From the IMG/VR virus record IMGVR_UViG_3300046001_007790, positions 1 to 36,011 of that record: 36,011 nt of DNA. One strand, written 5' to 3'. The position numbers and the translations under genes were made by a program. The notes under the pieces were generated by a model that ran no database searches, was not told the DNA's origin, and saw only the letters and a program-made list of their open reading frames with translations. This document shows positions 21,184-29,853 of this stretch, piece after piece. Source of the stretch: a virus. How positions within the stretch are numbered: position 1 is the stretch's first letter; each line of letters begins with the position of its first letter.

Positions 21184-22494
21184 ATGAATATTGAACGCAA
21201 ACCATTATGTATAGTACGTGCTCCGTGTGCAACGCGTAGCGGATATGGCGACATGAGTCGTGATATTATTCGTCATCTTATTGAATATGATAAGTTTGAT
21301 GTGAAAGTACACAGTGTAAATTGGGGTGACACGCCAATGAATGCGCTGGATAAAAATAATCCAAAAGATAAGATGATTTTGGATCGTATCATTCATGGAG
21401 GACAATTGTCACAACCAGAATTATATGTCACCATCACCATTCCAGCAGAGTTCGAACCTATTGGTAAGTATAACATTGGTATCACGGCGGGAATCGAAAC
21501 TAGTGTTGCGTCAGTTGAATGGGTACAAGCATGTAATAAAATGGATTTGGTGTTGACCATCTCAGAACATTCTAAGAATGTATTTAACTTTTCAAAGTAT
21601 ACACAACAAGACCAAAATGGAAATAAATTGGCCGAGATAAGTGTTACTAAACCTATGGAAGTTTTACATAATTGTATTGACACGAATATATTTAAGAAAT
21701 TGGAATATGAGTTTAATCTAGAACAATCTATAAAAGACACACTTAATACCATTCCAGAAGATTTTTGTTATTTGTTTGTTGGTCATTGGCTTCGTGGAGA
21801 ATTTGGCGAAGATAGAAAGAATGTTGCACTACTGGTTAAGATTTTCTTGGAGACATTCCGACAAGTACCAGGAAATACCAAACCTGCTTTGATTTTAAAA
21901 ACTAGTTCTGCTGGATTTTCTATTTTGGATCGTGAAGAAATATTGAAAAAAATTGATCAGCTACGAGAAACTATTAAATTAGACGCTGGACAAGTTATGC
22001 CTAATATTTATTTACTACACGGTGAGTTGACTGACAAGGAAATGAATTCTTTGTATAATCATCCAAAAGTAAAGGCACATGTTTCTTTCACAAAGGGAGA
22101 AGGATTTGGTCGCCCATTACTTGAAGCTTCGATTAGTGGTAAACCTGTTATCGCTTCTGGATGGTCGGGACAATTAGATTTCTTGGATAAAGAAAACTCT
22201 GTACTGGTTGGTGGTGAACTCAAACCGATTCACGAAAGTTCTGTTTGGGACACGGTATTGATTCGTGAATCTACATGGTTTGCACCAGATATGAATCAGT
22301 GTGCAAATGCAATGTACGCGGTGTATAAAAATTATGGAAACTTTAAAAAGAAAGCTTCTGTGTTGGCGAAGGACAATCGAAAGAAGTTTTCGTATGAAGT
22401 AATTCGTCAACGAACATTTGATTTGTTAAACAAGTATGTACCTGAATTTCCGAAAGAAACAAAATTAATTTTACCAACACTTAAGAAATTATAA
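21184..22494 (+). CDS. GT4-type glycosyltransferase, second copy
   Basis: A 436-residue GT-B enzyme behind AAGG. It starts KPLCIVRAPCATRSGYGDMS and has the C-terminal TKGEGFGRPLLEASISGKPV with an E-x7-E pair, then WSGQLDFL. VLHNCIDTNIFKKLE is the usual hinge after the N-terminal domain, and YLFVGHWLRGEFGEDRKN begins the second domain. It differs substantially from the neighbouring enzyme, so it probably has its own acceptor. Four nucleotides separate its stop from the next gene. Confidence 0.88.
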   Translation: MNIERKPLCIVRAPCATRSGYGDMSRDIIRHLIEYDKFDVKVHSVNWGDTPMNALDKNNPKDKMILDRIIHGGQLSQPELYVTITIPAEFEPIGKYNIGITAGIETSVASVEWVQACNKMDLVLTISEHSKNVFNFSKYTQQDQNGNKLAEISVTKPMEVLHNCIDTNIFKKLEYEFNLEQSIKDTLNTIPEDFCYLFVGHWLRGEFGEDRKNVALLVKIFLETFRQVPGNTKPALILKTSSAGFSILDREEILKKIDQLRETIKLDAGQVMPNIYLLHGELTDKEMNSLYNHPKVKAHVSFTKGEGFGRPLLEASISGKPVIASGWSGQLDFLDKENSVLVGGELKPIHESSVWDTVLIRESTWFAPDMNQCANAMYAVYKNYGNFKKKASVLAKDNRKKFSYEVIRQRTFDLLNKYVPEFPKETKLILPTLKKL

Positions 22495-22497
22495 TTC

Positions 22498-22896
22498 ATG
22501 GCGTTTTTTGATGATATTCGATCACAATTTGGTGTTCGTAGATTTACATCACAGAAAGGATTAACACCAGGCAAAGTAGTACAGTTCACATACGATGATG
22601 AACAAAAATATGCACTGGTGTTAAATCCTACGTGGGAGGGTAAGATGCACGCCCTGTCACTACGCTCTGTGAATGCGGGGTCTATGCAAGAAATTTTATC
22701 TTTGGTGGGAAGTAAACAAGCTCCCGATCAAATATATTCGTTATTCAAAACATCTAAATTTGTAGCGGATAGACCCTATAGAACATATTTATTAAGTAAG
22801 ATACAGGCTTTACGAGAAATTTATATAAAATCACCACTGATGGGAGAAGCAGATGCAAAACCCACTGACAGGGGAACTACAGAAGGAAAAGCCTAG
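22498..22896 (+). CDS. Hypothetical protein (132 aa)
   Basis: A 132-residue protein beginning MAFFDDIRSQFGVRRFT. GLTPGKVVQFTYDDEQKYAL followed by VLNPTWEGKMHALSLRSV gives a beta-barrel-like pattern (an SH3-like or KOW-like arrangement), then a helical part. The C-terminal 15 residues are polar. The family is not recognised. The last 44 nt overlap the start of the next gene, and its ATG follows the GT4 stop by 3 nt. Confidence 0.6.
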   Translation: MAFFDDIRSQFGVRRFTSQKGLTPGKVVQFTYDDEQKYALVLNPTWEGKMHALSLRSVNAGSMQEILSLVGSKQAPDQIYSLFKTSKFVADRPYRTYLLSKIQALREIYIKSPLMGEADAKPTDRGTTEGKA

Positions 22897-22999
22897 ATAC
22901 ACAAAACGATATATACAAGAAAAAGATTACTGGGCAGTTTGGAATTTTATCTTTACAGGTAAACTAGTAGATACTGTTTGGTTGCAGGAACCACAATAA
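22853..22999 (+). CDS. Small hypothetical protein overlapping its neighbour (48 aa)
   Basis: GGGAGAAG lies 4 nt before the ATG at 22853, inside the preceding gene in another frame. The 48-residue product is MQNPLTGELQKEKPRYTKR followed by YIQEKDYWAVWNFIFTG and ends VWLQEPQ. It is rich in Trp and Tyr, without cysteines. The strong ribosome binding site and open frame beyond the overlap support it. Function unknown. Confidence 0.6.
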   Translation: MQNPLTGELQKEKPRYTKRYIQEKDYWAVWNFIFTGKLVDTVWLQEPQ

Positions 23000-23020
23000 T
23001 TTAAGTTAAGGAAGGGTTAT

Positions 23021-24037
23021 ATGACAGAAGAAGGTAATGTTAGTAAAAAACCACTGAGTGCAGCTAATAAAGTTGCAGTAGTTCTCGGTGGTTGTGGTTT
23101 TATAGGACATCATCTAGCTCGTCGATTACAAACCGAGGGATATTGGGTACGCGTGGCAGACATCAAAAAACAAGAATATTGTGATGTGTCTACATTTGCA
23201 GATGATGTAATGTACGGGGACTTGTCCGACTACCAAACATGTGTACAGGCATTGAGCCTCGGTCGTACCGATGTGGAAGTATATCAACTGGCCGCCGATA
23301 TGGGTGGAGCCTCGTACATCTTCACTGGTGAGCATGATGCTAATGTGATGACCAACTCCGCGTTGATTAATTTACATACATTAAAAGCAATGGTGGCACT
23401 GGGATTGAAGCGAGTATTTTATTCTTCGTCTGCATGTATCTATCCAGAGCATAACCAGTTGAATCCCGACAATCCAAATTGCGAAGAAAGTTCTGCATAT
23501 CCGGCAAATCCAGATTCGGAATATGGGTGGGAAAAGTTATTTAGCGAACGATTATATTTGTCCTATATGCGTAATTATGGTATTGAACCTCGTATTGCAC
23601 GATTCCATAATGTATATGGTATAGAAGGTACGTGGGACGGTGGTCGTGAGAAAGCGCCGGCGGCAATCTGTCGTAAAATCGCCATGATGCAAGATGGTGG
23701 TGAAATAGAAATATTTGGTGACGGAAAACAAACACGATCATTTTTATATGTCGATGAGTGTGTTGATGGAATTTTACGGTTAATGCATTCCGAATTTTCC
23801 GGACCTGTTAATGTAGGATCCGAAGAAATGGTATCTATCAATCAGTTGGCCGACTTGGTAATGCATATTGCAAATAAAAAACTTAGTATCAAACACATAC
23901 CTGGTCCACTAGGTGTACGCGGAAGATCATCCGATAATCGTTTAATTCGTGAAAAACTTCAATGGGAACCAATTTCACCACTTGAGGTCGGAATGACGAA
24001 AACCTATAACTGGATTCTTTCGCAGGTACCGAAATGA
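23021..24037 (+). CDS. gme: GDP-mannose 3,5-epimerase
   Basis: A 338-residue short-chain dehydrogenase-type epimerase that converts GDP-D-mannose to GDP-L-galactose (and GDP-L-gulose). NAD-binding GGCGFIG lies at 23-29. The catalytic set matches plant GME with a constant offset of six: Cys139 in SSSACIYPE (plant Cys145), Tyr168 and Lys172 in YGWEK (174, 178), Lys211 in GGREKAPAAICRK (217). The stretches ARFHNVYG, DGKQTRSFLYVDECVDGI, PVNVGSEEMVSINQLAD and IPGPLGVRGRSSDNRLI are diagnostic. GAAGGG precedes the ATG. It would use GDP-mannose from the host or from the cupin-type isomerase route, and hand GDP-L-galactose to the adjacent GT11 enzyme. Confidence 0.95.
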   Translation: MTEEGNVSKKPLSAANKVAVVLGGCGFIGHHLARRLQTEGYWVRVADIKKQEYCDVSTFADDVMYGDLSDYQTCVQALSLGRTDVEVYQLAADMGGASYIFTGEHDANVMTNSALINLHTLKAMVALGLKRVFYSSSACIYPEHNQLNPDNPNCEESSAYPANPDSEYGWEKLFSERLYLSYMRNYGIEPRIARFHNVYGIEGTWDGGREKAPAAICRKIAMMQDGGEIEIFGDGKQTRSFLYVDECVDGILRLMHSEFSGPVNVGSEEMVSINQLADLVMHIANKKLSIKHIPGPLGVRGRSSDNRLIREKLQWEPISPLEVGMTKTYNWILSQVPK

Positions 24038-24870
24038 TTACTCATGTTTCACTAGGAAATGCTGGTCGGTTTGGTAATCAAATGTTTCAGTTGGCAGCAT
24101 TAATTGGTATCGCTGAAAAGAACGGGTATGACATTAAAATTCCTGTTGAAAATACAGGCAATCCATTTACCTTTTATGATTTGTCTACGCAACAAGCAGA
24201 ACCAACAGGAATGGAATTACGAAATCCGTTTGACATTCCCGATGAATATTTTGCACCGTTTGCCGACATATCGTCTGTGGTCGATAAACGATATCAAGAA
24301 CCATTCTTTCATTTCAATAATCAAACATTTGATATCCCAGACAACTCCGATATTTCCGGATATTTTCAAAGTGAAAAGTATTTCAAACACGCCGAAGAAA
24401 AGGTACGCGCACTCTTTACTTTTCGTCCCGAAATACAAGAATTAGCGAAGCAAGAATTAGCAAAGGTAAAGAACGATGCTCCACGAGTATCTATCCATGT
24501 ACGCCGCGGCGATTATGTAGCAAATTCTGTGAACCATACGGTAACTGGAATGGAGTATTACACAGAAGTTATTAATAAATTTTTTAGTAAGGAACCCTAT
24601 AGATTCGTAGTATTCTCCGATGATCCTGAATGGTGTAAAGAAATGTTTGAAGGTGGATATATCGTAGATATTAATAATTCGTATGTGGAAATGTGTATGA
24701 TGAGTATGTGCGACCACCATATCATTGCTAACAGTTCATTTAGTTGGTGGGGAGCGTGGTTAAACTCCAATCCCAAAAAGATTGTTACCGCACCATCGAA
24801 GTGGTTTGGACCAAATCTCCGTCACAACAGTGTGATGGATTTATTACCTCATGAATGGTTTTGGGTATGA
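24034..24870 (+). CDS. GT11 alpha-1,2-fucosyltransferase-like glycosyltransferase
   Basis: A 278-residue GT11-family enzyme overlapping the epimerase by 4 nt. Family motifs: GRFGNQMFQLAALIGIAEK (11-29), GYFQSEKYF (109-117), SIHVRRGDYV (153-162, the GDP-fucose binding HxRRGDY) and NSSFSWWGAWLN near the C-terminus. GT11 enzymes transfer L-fucose in alpha-1,2 linkage from GDP-L-fucose. Because the partner gene makes GDP-L-galactose, which differs from GDP-L-fucose only by a C6 hydroxyl, this enzyme may transfer L-galactose, which is inference. Confidence 0.9.
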   Translation: MITHVSLGNAGRFGNQMFQLAALIGIAEKNGYDIKIPVENTGNPFTFYDLSTQQAEPTGMELRNPFDIPDEYFAPFADISSVVDKRYQEPFFHFNNQTFDIPDNSDISGYFQSEKYFKHAEEKVRALFTFRPEIQELAKQELAKVKNDAPRVSIHVRRGDYVANSVNHTVTGMEYYTEVINKFFSKEPYRFVVFSDDPEWCKEMFEGGYIVDINNSYVEMCMMSMCDHHIIANSSFSWWGAWLNSNPKKIVTAPSKWFGPNLRHNSVMDLLPHEWFWV

Positions 24871-25466
24871 GATTAAAAGAATTTTATTATCAAATGGAAG
24901 ATGTTGACGGAATTGGTTTATCTGACAAGGGTGACCGACATCCATCACACAAGCACTTTTACATAGATGCATATGACAATTTATTTTCCGCGTGGAAAGA
25001 TGAACCTATTCAATTAATGGAATTGGGTATTGCTTCGGGTGCAAGTTTGTTACTGTGGTCGCAGTATTTTACTAAGGGGATTGTTACTGGATTGGACATT
25101 GTAGAACCTGTACGAAAGGAGTATTTGCAGAGTTTACCTAATACAAATATGATATTTGGTGATGCATATGATAACGATAATGCAAAATATTTAGTAGAAA
25201 ATTTACCAAAGCAAGATGTATTCATCGAAGATGGTGCACATGATATTGATAACCAAATTTCTGCGTTGATGAAGTATCATTCACTAGTAAAACCAGGTGG
25301 GTATTATATCTGTGAAGATTTATTTATTGCCAACCTTGCCAAATACTTGATCGACGGAGTATATCAAATTACAGACAGAAATTTCACCACTACTATATTA
25401 GATTATCACAATCGTCCAAATGGATTGGCAGATGATGTAATGGTTATTATTCAATTCTTAAACTAA
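24867..25466 (+). CDS. SAM-dependent methyltransferase-like protein
   Basis: A 199-residue Rossmann-fold protein; the ATG at 24867 overlaps the preceding stop and is preferred to 24855. The pattern HKHFYIDAYDNLFSAW, then LMELGIASGASLLLWSQYF (motif I), VTGLDIVEP (acidic end of strand 2), FIEDGAHDIDNQISALMKYH and VKPGGYYICEDL resembles the macrocin O-methyltransferase/cephalosporin-hydroxylase group. It would methylate or otherwise modify a sugar or glycan hydroxyl, fitting the flanking glycosyltransferases. A hydroxylase role is less likely, since no iron ligands are evident. Confidence 0.75.
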   Translation: MRLKEFYYQMEDVDGIGLSDKGDRHPSHKHFYIDAYDNLFSAWKDEPIQLMELGIASGASLLLWSQYFTKGIVTGLDIVEPVRKEYLQSLPNTNMIFGDAYDNDNAKYLVENLPKQDVFIEDGAHDIDNQISALMKYHSLVKPGGYYICEDLFIANLAKYLIDGVYQITDRNFTTTILDYHNRPNGLADDVMVIIQFLN

Positions 25467-25467
25467 C

Positions 25468-26238
25468 ATGAAAATAGCACTGTGTTTATCTGGCCAACCC
25501 CGAGGATTACCGTTATCACTTAAAATGTTAAAGGCAAATCTCATAGGCATTGAAAACATGGATGTGTTTCTCCATGCGTGGTTTGATCCCGATACTATCG
25601 GTCAGCCATATGATAGTGCTCAAGCGCATCAACAAGGTCGTGTGGGATTAGTACATCCACAAACCGAAGAATTGTTGCTGAGTTTAAATCCCAAAGAACA
25701 TTTGTTCGAACCGCAAAAAGATTTTCTATTTGCTAGACAATTTATATCGCCACCAGAAGCAAATCAAGAACGGATGGCTAGTATCTTCTATTCGATTTAT
25801 ACTGCAAATATGCTTAAAAAGAAATATGAATTGGAGCATGGGTTTGAGTATGATTTAGTTATTCGGGCACGATATGATTTGTTGTTTGAGAGTCCAATCA
25901 ATCCACTGGATTACTGGGAACAATCACGAACGCATATAGTAACTGCGGAAAAGTTTCAAGGACTTCGAAACGATCCCAACTTTCATCAGGGTGGATACAC
26001 CTTAACAGATATTTTCGCATTTTCTACATCAAAGAACATGGATGTATTTTGCGACACCTATCCACACATGTCATTTATCCATACGCAAATTAATCCTCCA
26101 TACGGAGAAAATTATTTGGGATTCCGAGTTAGAGTTATGGGTGGTATCGACGCATATTGTGCTCCGTTTAATTATGAAATTATGCATCGGGTGGTAAATA
26201 TTAACAATATAGATGAATTGGAAAAACTTTACTCATGA
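25468..26238 (+). CDS. Glycosyltransferase-like protein, MKIALCLSG family (copy A)
   Basis: A 256-residue protein starting MKIALCLSGQPRGLP, followed by NMDVFLHAWFD and YDLVIRARYDLLFE. This N-terminus and the 'YD.VI..R.D' strand define a family of putative GT-A-like glycosyltransferases common in marine phage and bacterial surface-glycan clusters. The acidic residues of RARYD may bind metal and nucleotide sugar. No signal peptide. The next gene overlaps by 4 nt and is a diverged paralogue. Activity is inferred from context and fold pattern. Confidence 0.65.
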   Translation: MKIALCLSGQPRGLPLSLKMLKANLIGIENMDVFLHAWFDPDTIGQPYDSAQAHQQGRVGLVHPQTEELLLSLNPKEHLFEPQKDFLFARQFISPPEANQERMASIFYSIYTANMLKKKYELEHGFEYDLVIRARYDLLFESPINPLDYWEQSRTHIVTAEKFQGLRNDPNFHQGGYTLTDIFAFSTSKNMDVFCDTYPHMSFIHTQINPPYGENYLGFRVRVMGGIDAYCAPFNYEIMHRVVNINNIDELEKLYS

Positions 26239-26990
26239 AAATAGCTGTATGTTTGTCTGGTCATTATAGAACCCACGATACTACTTTTATCAACTGGTGT
26301 GAAAAATTATATTCCAAATATGATTGCGATGTATTTTTTCATACATGGGATGTTAATGGAACCAGAATAGGATTTCAAAATGATGAGGTGGCGGTAGAAG
26401 ATTTAACTCCATTGGAATATACGGTTGATCAATTAAAAGAGAAGTTTAAATTTACTGATGTAATTGTTGAAAATTATAAAGATTTACATGAAACATTTTT
26501 ACATGTAAGTGCAGTCGCCAGAGAACGAAGAAAACATATACCAGAGTTGGAAAATAGACGAGCTGTTCATTTGTATTCCATGTGGTATAAAGCATTACAA
26601 TGTTTTGAATTAATGGAAAATTACGCAAATCAAAATAATGTTAAGTATGATATAGTAATAAAATCACGACCCGATTTGATTGTTTTTGATCCGACTATTC
26701 AAACCACATATCAATTTGAGCATCTGCCTCCGATTACTTTAAATGAATTAGAACTCGACAAAGTAACAATTCCACTGTTTAACAAATCAGATGAACTACA
26801 CGATTATTTTGCAGTGGGTACTGTAGACTTGATGCGTAAATATCACCAGTTGTATAATCATATGTCATATTTGTTAGACAATATTAGTTTGGCAGATTTT
26901 TTAAATCCACATACATTATTGTACAACTACACGGAATTATTTGATATACCCGTAAAACCAGTACGAAACTTTATAACTATACAACGATAA
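26235..26990 (+). CDS. Glycosyltransferase-like protein, MKIAVCLSG family (copy B)
   Basis: A 251-residue paralogue of the preceding protein: MKIAVCLSGHYRTHD, CDVFFHTWDVNG, YDIVIKSRPDLIVFD. The common start, central FFHTW and YDIVIKSRPD strand show descent from one gene, but the rest is highly diverged, so donor or acceptor probably differs. It overlaps copy A by 4 nt. It ends NFITIQR and is followed one nucleotide later by another putative transferase. Confidence 0.65.
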   Translation: MKIAVCLSGHYRTHDTTFINWCEKLYSKYDCDVFFHTWDVNGTRIGFQNDEVAVEDLTPLEYTVDQLKEKFKFTDVIVENYKDLHETFLHVSAVARERRKHIPELENRRAVHLYSMWYKALQCFELMENYANQNNVKYDIVIKSRPDLIVFDPTIQTTYQFEHLPPITLNELELDKVTIPLFNKSDELHDYFAVGTVDLMRKYHQLYNHMSYLLDNISLADFLNPHTLLYNYTELFDIPVKPVRNFITIQR

Positions 26991-26991
26991 T

Positions 26992-27861
26992 ATGAGAACA
27001 GATTTTACACCAGATAATGTTGAACTATGGATATCTAATTGGAAACGAAAGGATTTGATGGATGGATTCGCACGGCAATGGTTAAATACTTTTGATTTTG
27101 AACGAGTCAATATCATTACCAATAATTCATCGGTGACCATAGAAGATTTTGCTGATGATATCAAACCTAGGATAAAGATTTGGAATAATGTAATGCGACA
27201 CGATTATGCTATCGGCCCCATGGTCGAGAATTATAATCAAGCATATGTTCACACCTTTCTCGCAGGTAAAAAATATTGTATTACGGCGCACGATAATATG
27301 AATATTCTTCCAGGATGGGTTGACATTATCAAGCAAACTGATTATGATTTATATATGGCACCGCAAGGTGATCAAGTTACATTAATAACCTTAGAAGGGT
27401 TGCGACGATTTGGTTGGTGGGACGAACGATACGCAACCAACGGTAATCATGAACTAGATTATTCGTCACGAGCATTACGAAAGGACTTAGGACACAATAA
27501 AGCGTCTATTGTAGATTATCATGGGTGGCATAATTGGCCTGAACAAGTTCAAGTAGAGGGACAGATTATTAGTCCAATTTGTAAAACGGGGCATCTTGAA
27601 TATGGTGATGGGTTTCCATATCTCAGATGGAATGATGTAGGATTGGACAAGTATTGGGTACGCGTATCGAAACATCAAGTACCACAGTGTGGACCAAAAA
27701 CAGAAAAATTTGAGAAGTTAACGTGGAATGACAGGAAGTGGAGAGGTCAAGCACCAAACATCTTTGAAAATTTCGCACAAGGGCCAGCAGAGGAAGAAAT
27801 TGATTGGTACCCGTGGTTAGACATAAATTCTTTAAATTTCGACATTTGCAAAATTACATAG
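26992..27861 (+). CDS. Putative glycosyltransferase (GT-A-like), 289 aa
   Basis: A 289-residue protein. The N-terminal half resembles a GT-A glycosyltransferase: VELWISNWKRKDLMDGF at the first strand, RVNIITNNSS, then KKYCITAHDNMNILPGWVDI with a possible DXD-type AHDN, and GDQVTLITLEGLRRFGWWDE later, a typical acceptor-side segment. The C-terminal part is Trp-rich and unrecognised. It lies within the glycan locus directly before ribB. Without a search the family remains tentative. Confidence 0.6.
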   Translation: MRTDFTPDNVELWISNWKRKDLMDGFARQWLNTFDFERVNIITNNSSVTIEDFADDIKPRIKIWNNVMRHDYAIGPMVENYNQAYVHTFLAGKKYCITAHDNMNILPGWVDIIKQTDYDLYMAPQGDQVTLITLEGLRRFGWWDERYATNGNHELDYSSRALRKDLGHNKASIVDYHGWHNWPEQVQVEGQIISPICKTGHLEYGDGFPYLRWNDVGLDKYWVRVSKHQVPQCGPKTEKFEKLTWNDRKWRGQAPNIFENFAQGPAEEEIDWYPWLDINSLNFDICKIT

Positions 27862-27872
27862 GGGAAATATTA

Positions 27873-28508
27873 ATGTTAACAGAAAAGATACAAGCAGCAC
27901 TTGAAGACATCCGTAATGGTAAACCAATCATTGTCGTAGACAGTTATGATCGTGAAAACGAAGGTGACTTGATGATTGCTGCCGAAAAGGCAACACCTGA
28001 AACCTTGGCCTTCATTGCGAAAGAAGCACGGGGTATCATGTGCATTCCCACACCAAAGTTTATGTTGGATCGTTTGGGCATTCCCATGAGTCCGTCCAAT
28101 AATAACGATAAGTTTTCTACACCATTCGCAGTAAGTATTGACGCTCGTGATGGTGTCACTACTGGCGTTAGTGTAGAAGATCGTATGGTTACAATTGGAT
28201 TGGTATTGGACGAAAATACCAAGCCAGAGCAGTTAGCTTACCCAGGACATTTATTCCCACTTCGTCCACGATCAGGTCTCCTAAAAGATCGTCAAGGTCA
28301 TACCGAAGCATCAGTACAGTTAGCAATGATGGCGGGTACGAAACCAGTGGCTATTATTTGTGAAATCATGAATGATGATGGTAGTATGTCCCGCATTCCA
28401 GATTTGGATCCATATGCAAAGAAATGGAATTTAAATATGATTTCTATCGATGAAGTTATTGAATATTGTAATGAAATTGGATGGGAACCTTCAATTCAAG
28501 TTGGGTAA
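27873..28508 (+). CDS. ribB: 3,4-dihydroxy-2-butanone-4-phosphate synthase
   Basis: A 211-residue RibB, which converts ribulose 5-phosphate to 3,4-dihydroxy-2-butanone 4-phosphate and formate, the four-carbon precursor of riboflavin. Motifs: DSYDRENEGDLMIAAE (Glu-rich metal site 28-32), TTGVSVEDR (96-104), YPGHLFPLRPR and GHTEA (142-146), NDDGSMSRIPDL at the C-terminus. Length equals stand-alone bacterial RibB (about 217), so no RibA fusion. The ATG at 27873 follows GGGGAA; a longer frame from 27804 would overlap the previous gene. Embedded among sugar genes, it may raise flavin supply or use the pentose-phosphate pool. Confidence 0.95.
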   Translation: MLTEKIQAALEDIRNGKPIIVVDSYDRENEGDLMIAAEKATPETLAFIAKEARGIMCIPTPKFMLDRLGIPMSPSNNNDKFSTPFAVSIDARDGVTTGVSVEDRMVTIGLVLDENTKPEQLAYPGHLFPLRPRSGLLKDRQGHTEASVQLAMMAGTKPVAIICEIMNDDGSMSRIPDLDPYAKKWNLNMISIDEVIEYCNEIGWEPSIQVG

Positions 28509-28511
28509 TAT

Positions 28512-28853
28512 ATGGCACACAGAGTATACAAGGGTACATCAATCGGTGGTAGTCCGATTGTAACAATGGTAGACAATCATGTATATAAAGGAATGGCTAT
28601 CGAAGGAGCTCCGTTATACACGGTGAATGATAATCGTTTGTTTAGAGGGAGATCTTATTCAGGTTCTCCATTAGCTACATTACACGAGAATCGTATATTT
28701 TTGGGAATGTCCAAGCAAGGTGATCCATTAGCAACTATTGTGGATAATAAAAGTTATAAAGGAATGGCAGTATTTGGGTCGCCAATAGCAACATCACCTG
28801 ATAACAATAAGTTGGCGGTCTTTGCAGCAACATATCATATACTGAAAGGATAA
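28512..28853 (+). CDS. Small beta-repeat protein
   Basis: A 113-residue protein built of five imperfect repeats of 20-22 residues, each of the type VYKGxSxxGxPlaTvxDN: VYKGTSIGGSPIVTMVDN, VYKGMAIEGAPLYTVNDN, LFRGRSYSGSPLATLHEN, IFLGMSKQGDPLATIVDN, YKGMAVFGSPIATSPDN. The periodic hydrophobic and glycine pattern suggests a small beta-propeller or beta-flower unit. It starts 3 nt after ribB. Function unknown; a carbohydrate- or protein-binding role is speculative. Confidence 0.7.
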   Translation: MAHRVYKGTSIGGSPIVTMVDNHVYKGMAIEGAPLYTVNDNRLFRGRSYSGSPLATLHENRIFLGMSKQGDPLATIVDNKSYKGMAVFGSPIATSPDNNKLAVFAATYHILKG

Positions 28854-28854
28854 T

Positions 28855-29853
28855 ATGTCCGAATTAGTTACACGGGCCTACAATCGATTTGATGTGGATG
28901 CGACACGGGGGATACTTAGAAAGATAAGTTCTACCGAACGACTGCGTGATGAAATTTTGTATTATAAAACCCTGCAGACAACCTTCCCCGACAAATCAAT
29001 TTATTTTCCACGACTACTCGACAGCATTCATCATGTGAAAGATGATTACTGGATGGATCTGGAACTGTATGATTATCCCAATCTGGGTAGTTACTTACTG
29101 GCGGACAATATTATGCCGTCGTGGGATGATTTATTTTCTAAATTGTCGAACATATTAACGGAATGGTCAGAAGCACATCCGTATACAAAATGGACAGAGG
29201 ATGAAATTCGTTCGGCTGCATATGACATGTATATAACAAAGACCGAACGAGAATACACTAATTTTTATAATGGTTGGCGAGATAAGTTTGAATCTTTATT
29301 TATTGATCAAATAAGAAATCATATATTATACATCAATAACAAAGAATACAAACCATTTGAAATGATATGGCCGCAGATAAAATCATATATCGAAAAAAAT
29401 ATGTTACAATTTACACCATCAATGATTCATGGTGATTGTTGTTTCAGTAATATTTTATATGGACAAGAGAAAAACATTATTCGATTCATTGATCCTCGTG
29501 GATCGTTTGGTAAAGTAGGAATATTTGGTGACATTAGATATGATGTTGCAAAATTACAACACTCGGTTGATGGATTATACGAAGCGTTTATAACTGATAA
29601 ATTTACTGTCGATGCTCGTGGAAATGCATATGAACTGAATATTCGTACCGGATCTATTGCACATACAGAAATCAATATTGCGTATGAAAAATTTCATAAA
29701 ACATTTTTCCCACAATTTAAACTGAAAGATATCAAGATTATTCAGGGATGTATCTTTATTGGTATGTGTGCACGACACTATGATAGTATGGAAAGACAAC
29801 GAGCAATGTACTTGACTGGCATTCGTTTATTGAATGAGGCATCACAATTATGA
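28855..29853 (+). CDS. APH/choline-kinase-like phosphotransferase
   Basis: A 332-residue protein kinase-fold enzyme. The catalytic loop is SMIHGDCCFSNILYG (HGDxxxxN) and the metal-binding segment FIDPRGSFGKVGIFGDIRYD (Asp of IDPRG). These are signatures of aminoglycoside-phosphotransferase-type kinases acting on small molecules, such as choline, ethanolamine or sugars. The gene overlaps a nucleotidyltransferase gene by 4 nt, a pairing seen with LicA/LicC-type pathways in bacterial surface polymers, where a kinase makes the phospho-compound and the transferase activates it. Whether the substrate is a sugar or choline cannot be told here. Confidence 0.8.
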   Translation: MSELVTRAYNRFDVDATRGILRKISSTERLRDEILYYKTLQTTFPDKSIYFPRLLDSIHHVKDDYWMDLELYDYPNLGSYLLADNIMPSWDDLFSKLSNILTEWSEAHPYTKWTEDEIRSAAYDMYITKTEREYTNFYNGWRDKFESLFIDQIRNHILYINNKEYKPFEMIWPQIKSYIEKNMLQFTPSMIHGDCCFSNILYGQEKNIIRFIDPRGSFGKVGIFGDIRYDVAKLQHSVDGLYEAFITDKFTVDARGNAYELNIRTGSIAHTEINIAYEKFHKTFFPQFKLKDIKIIQGCIFIGMCARHYDSMERQRAMYLTGIRLLNEASQL

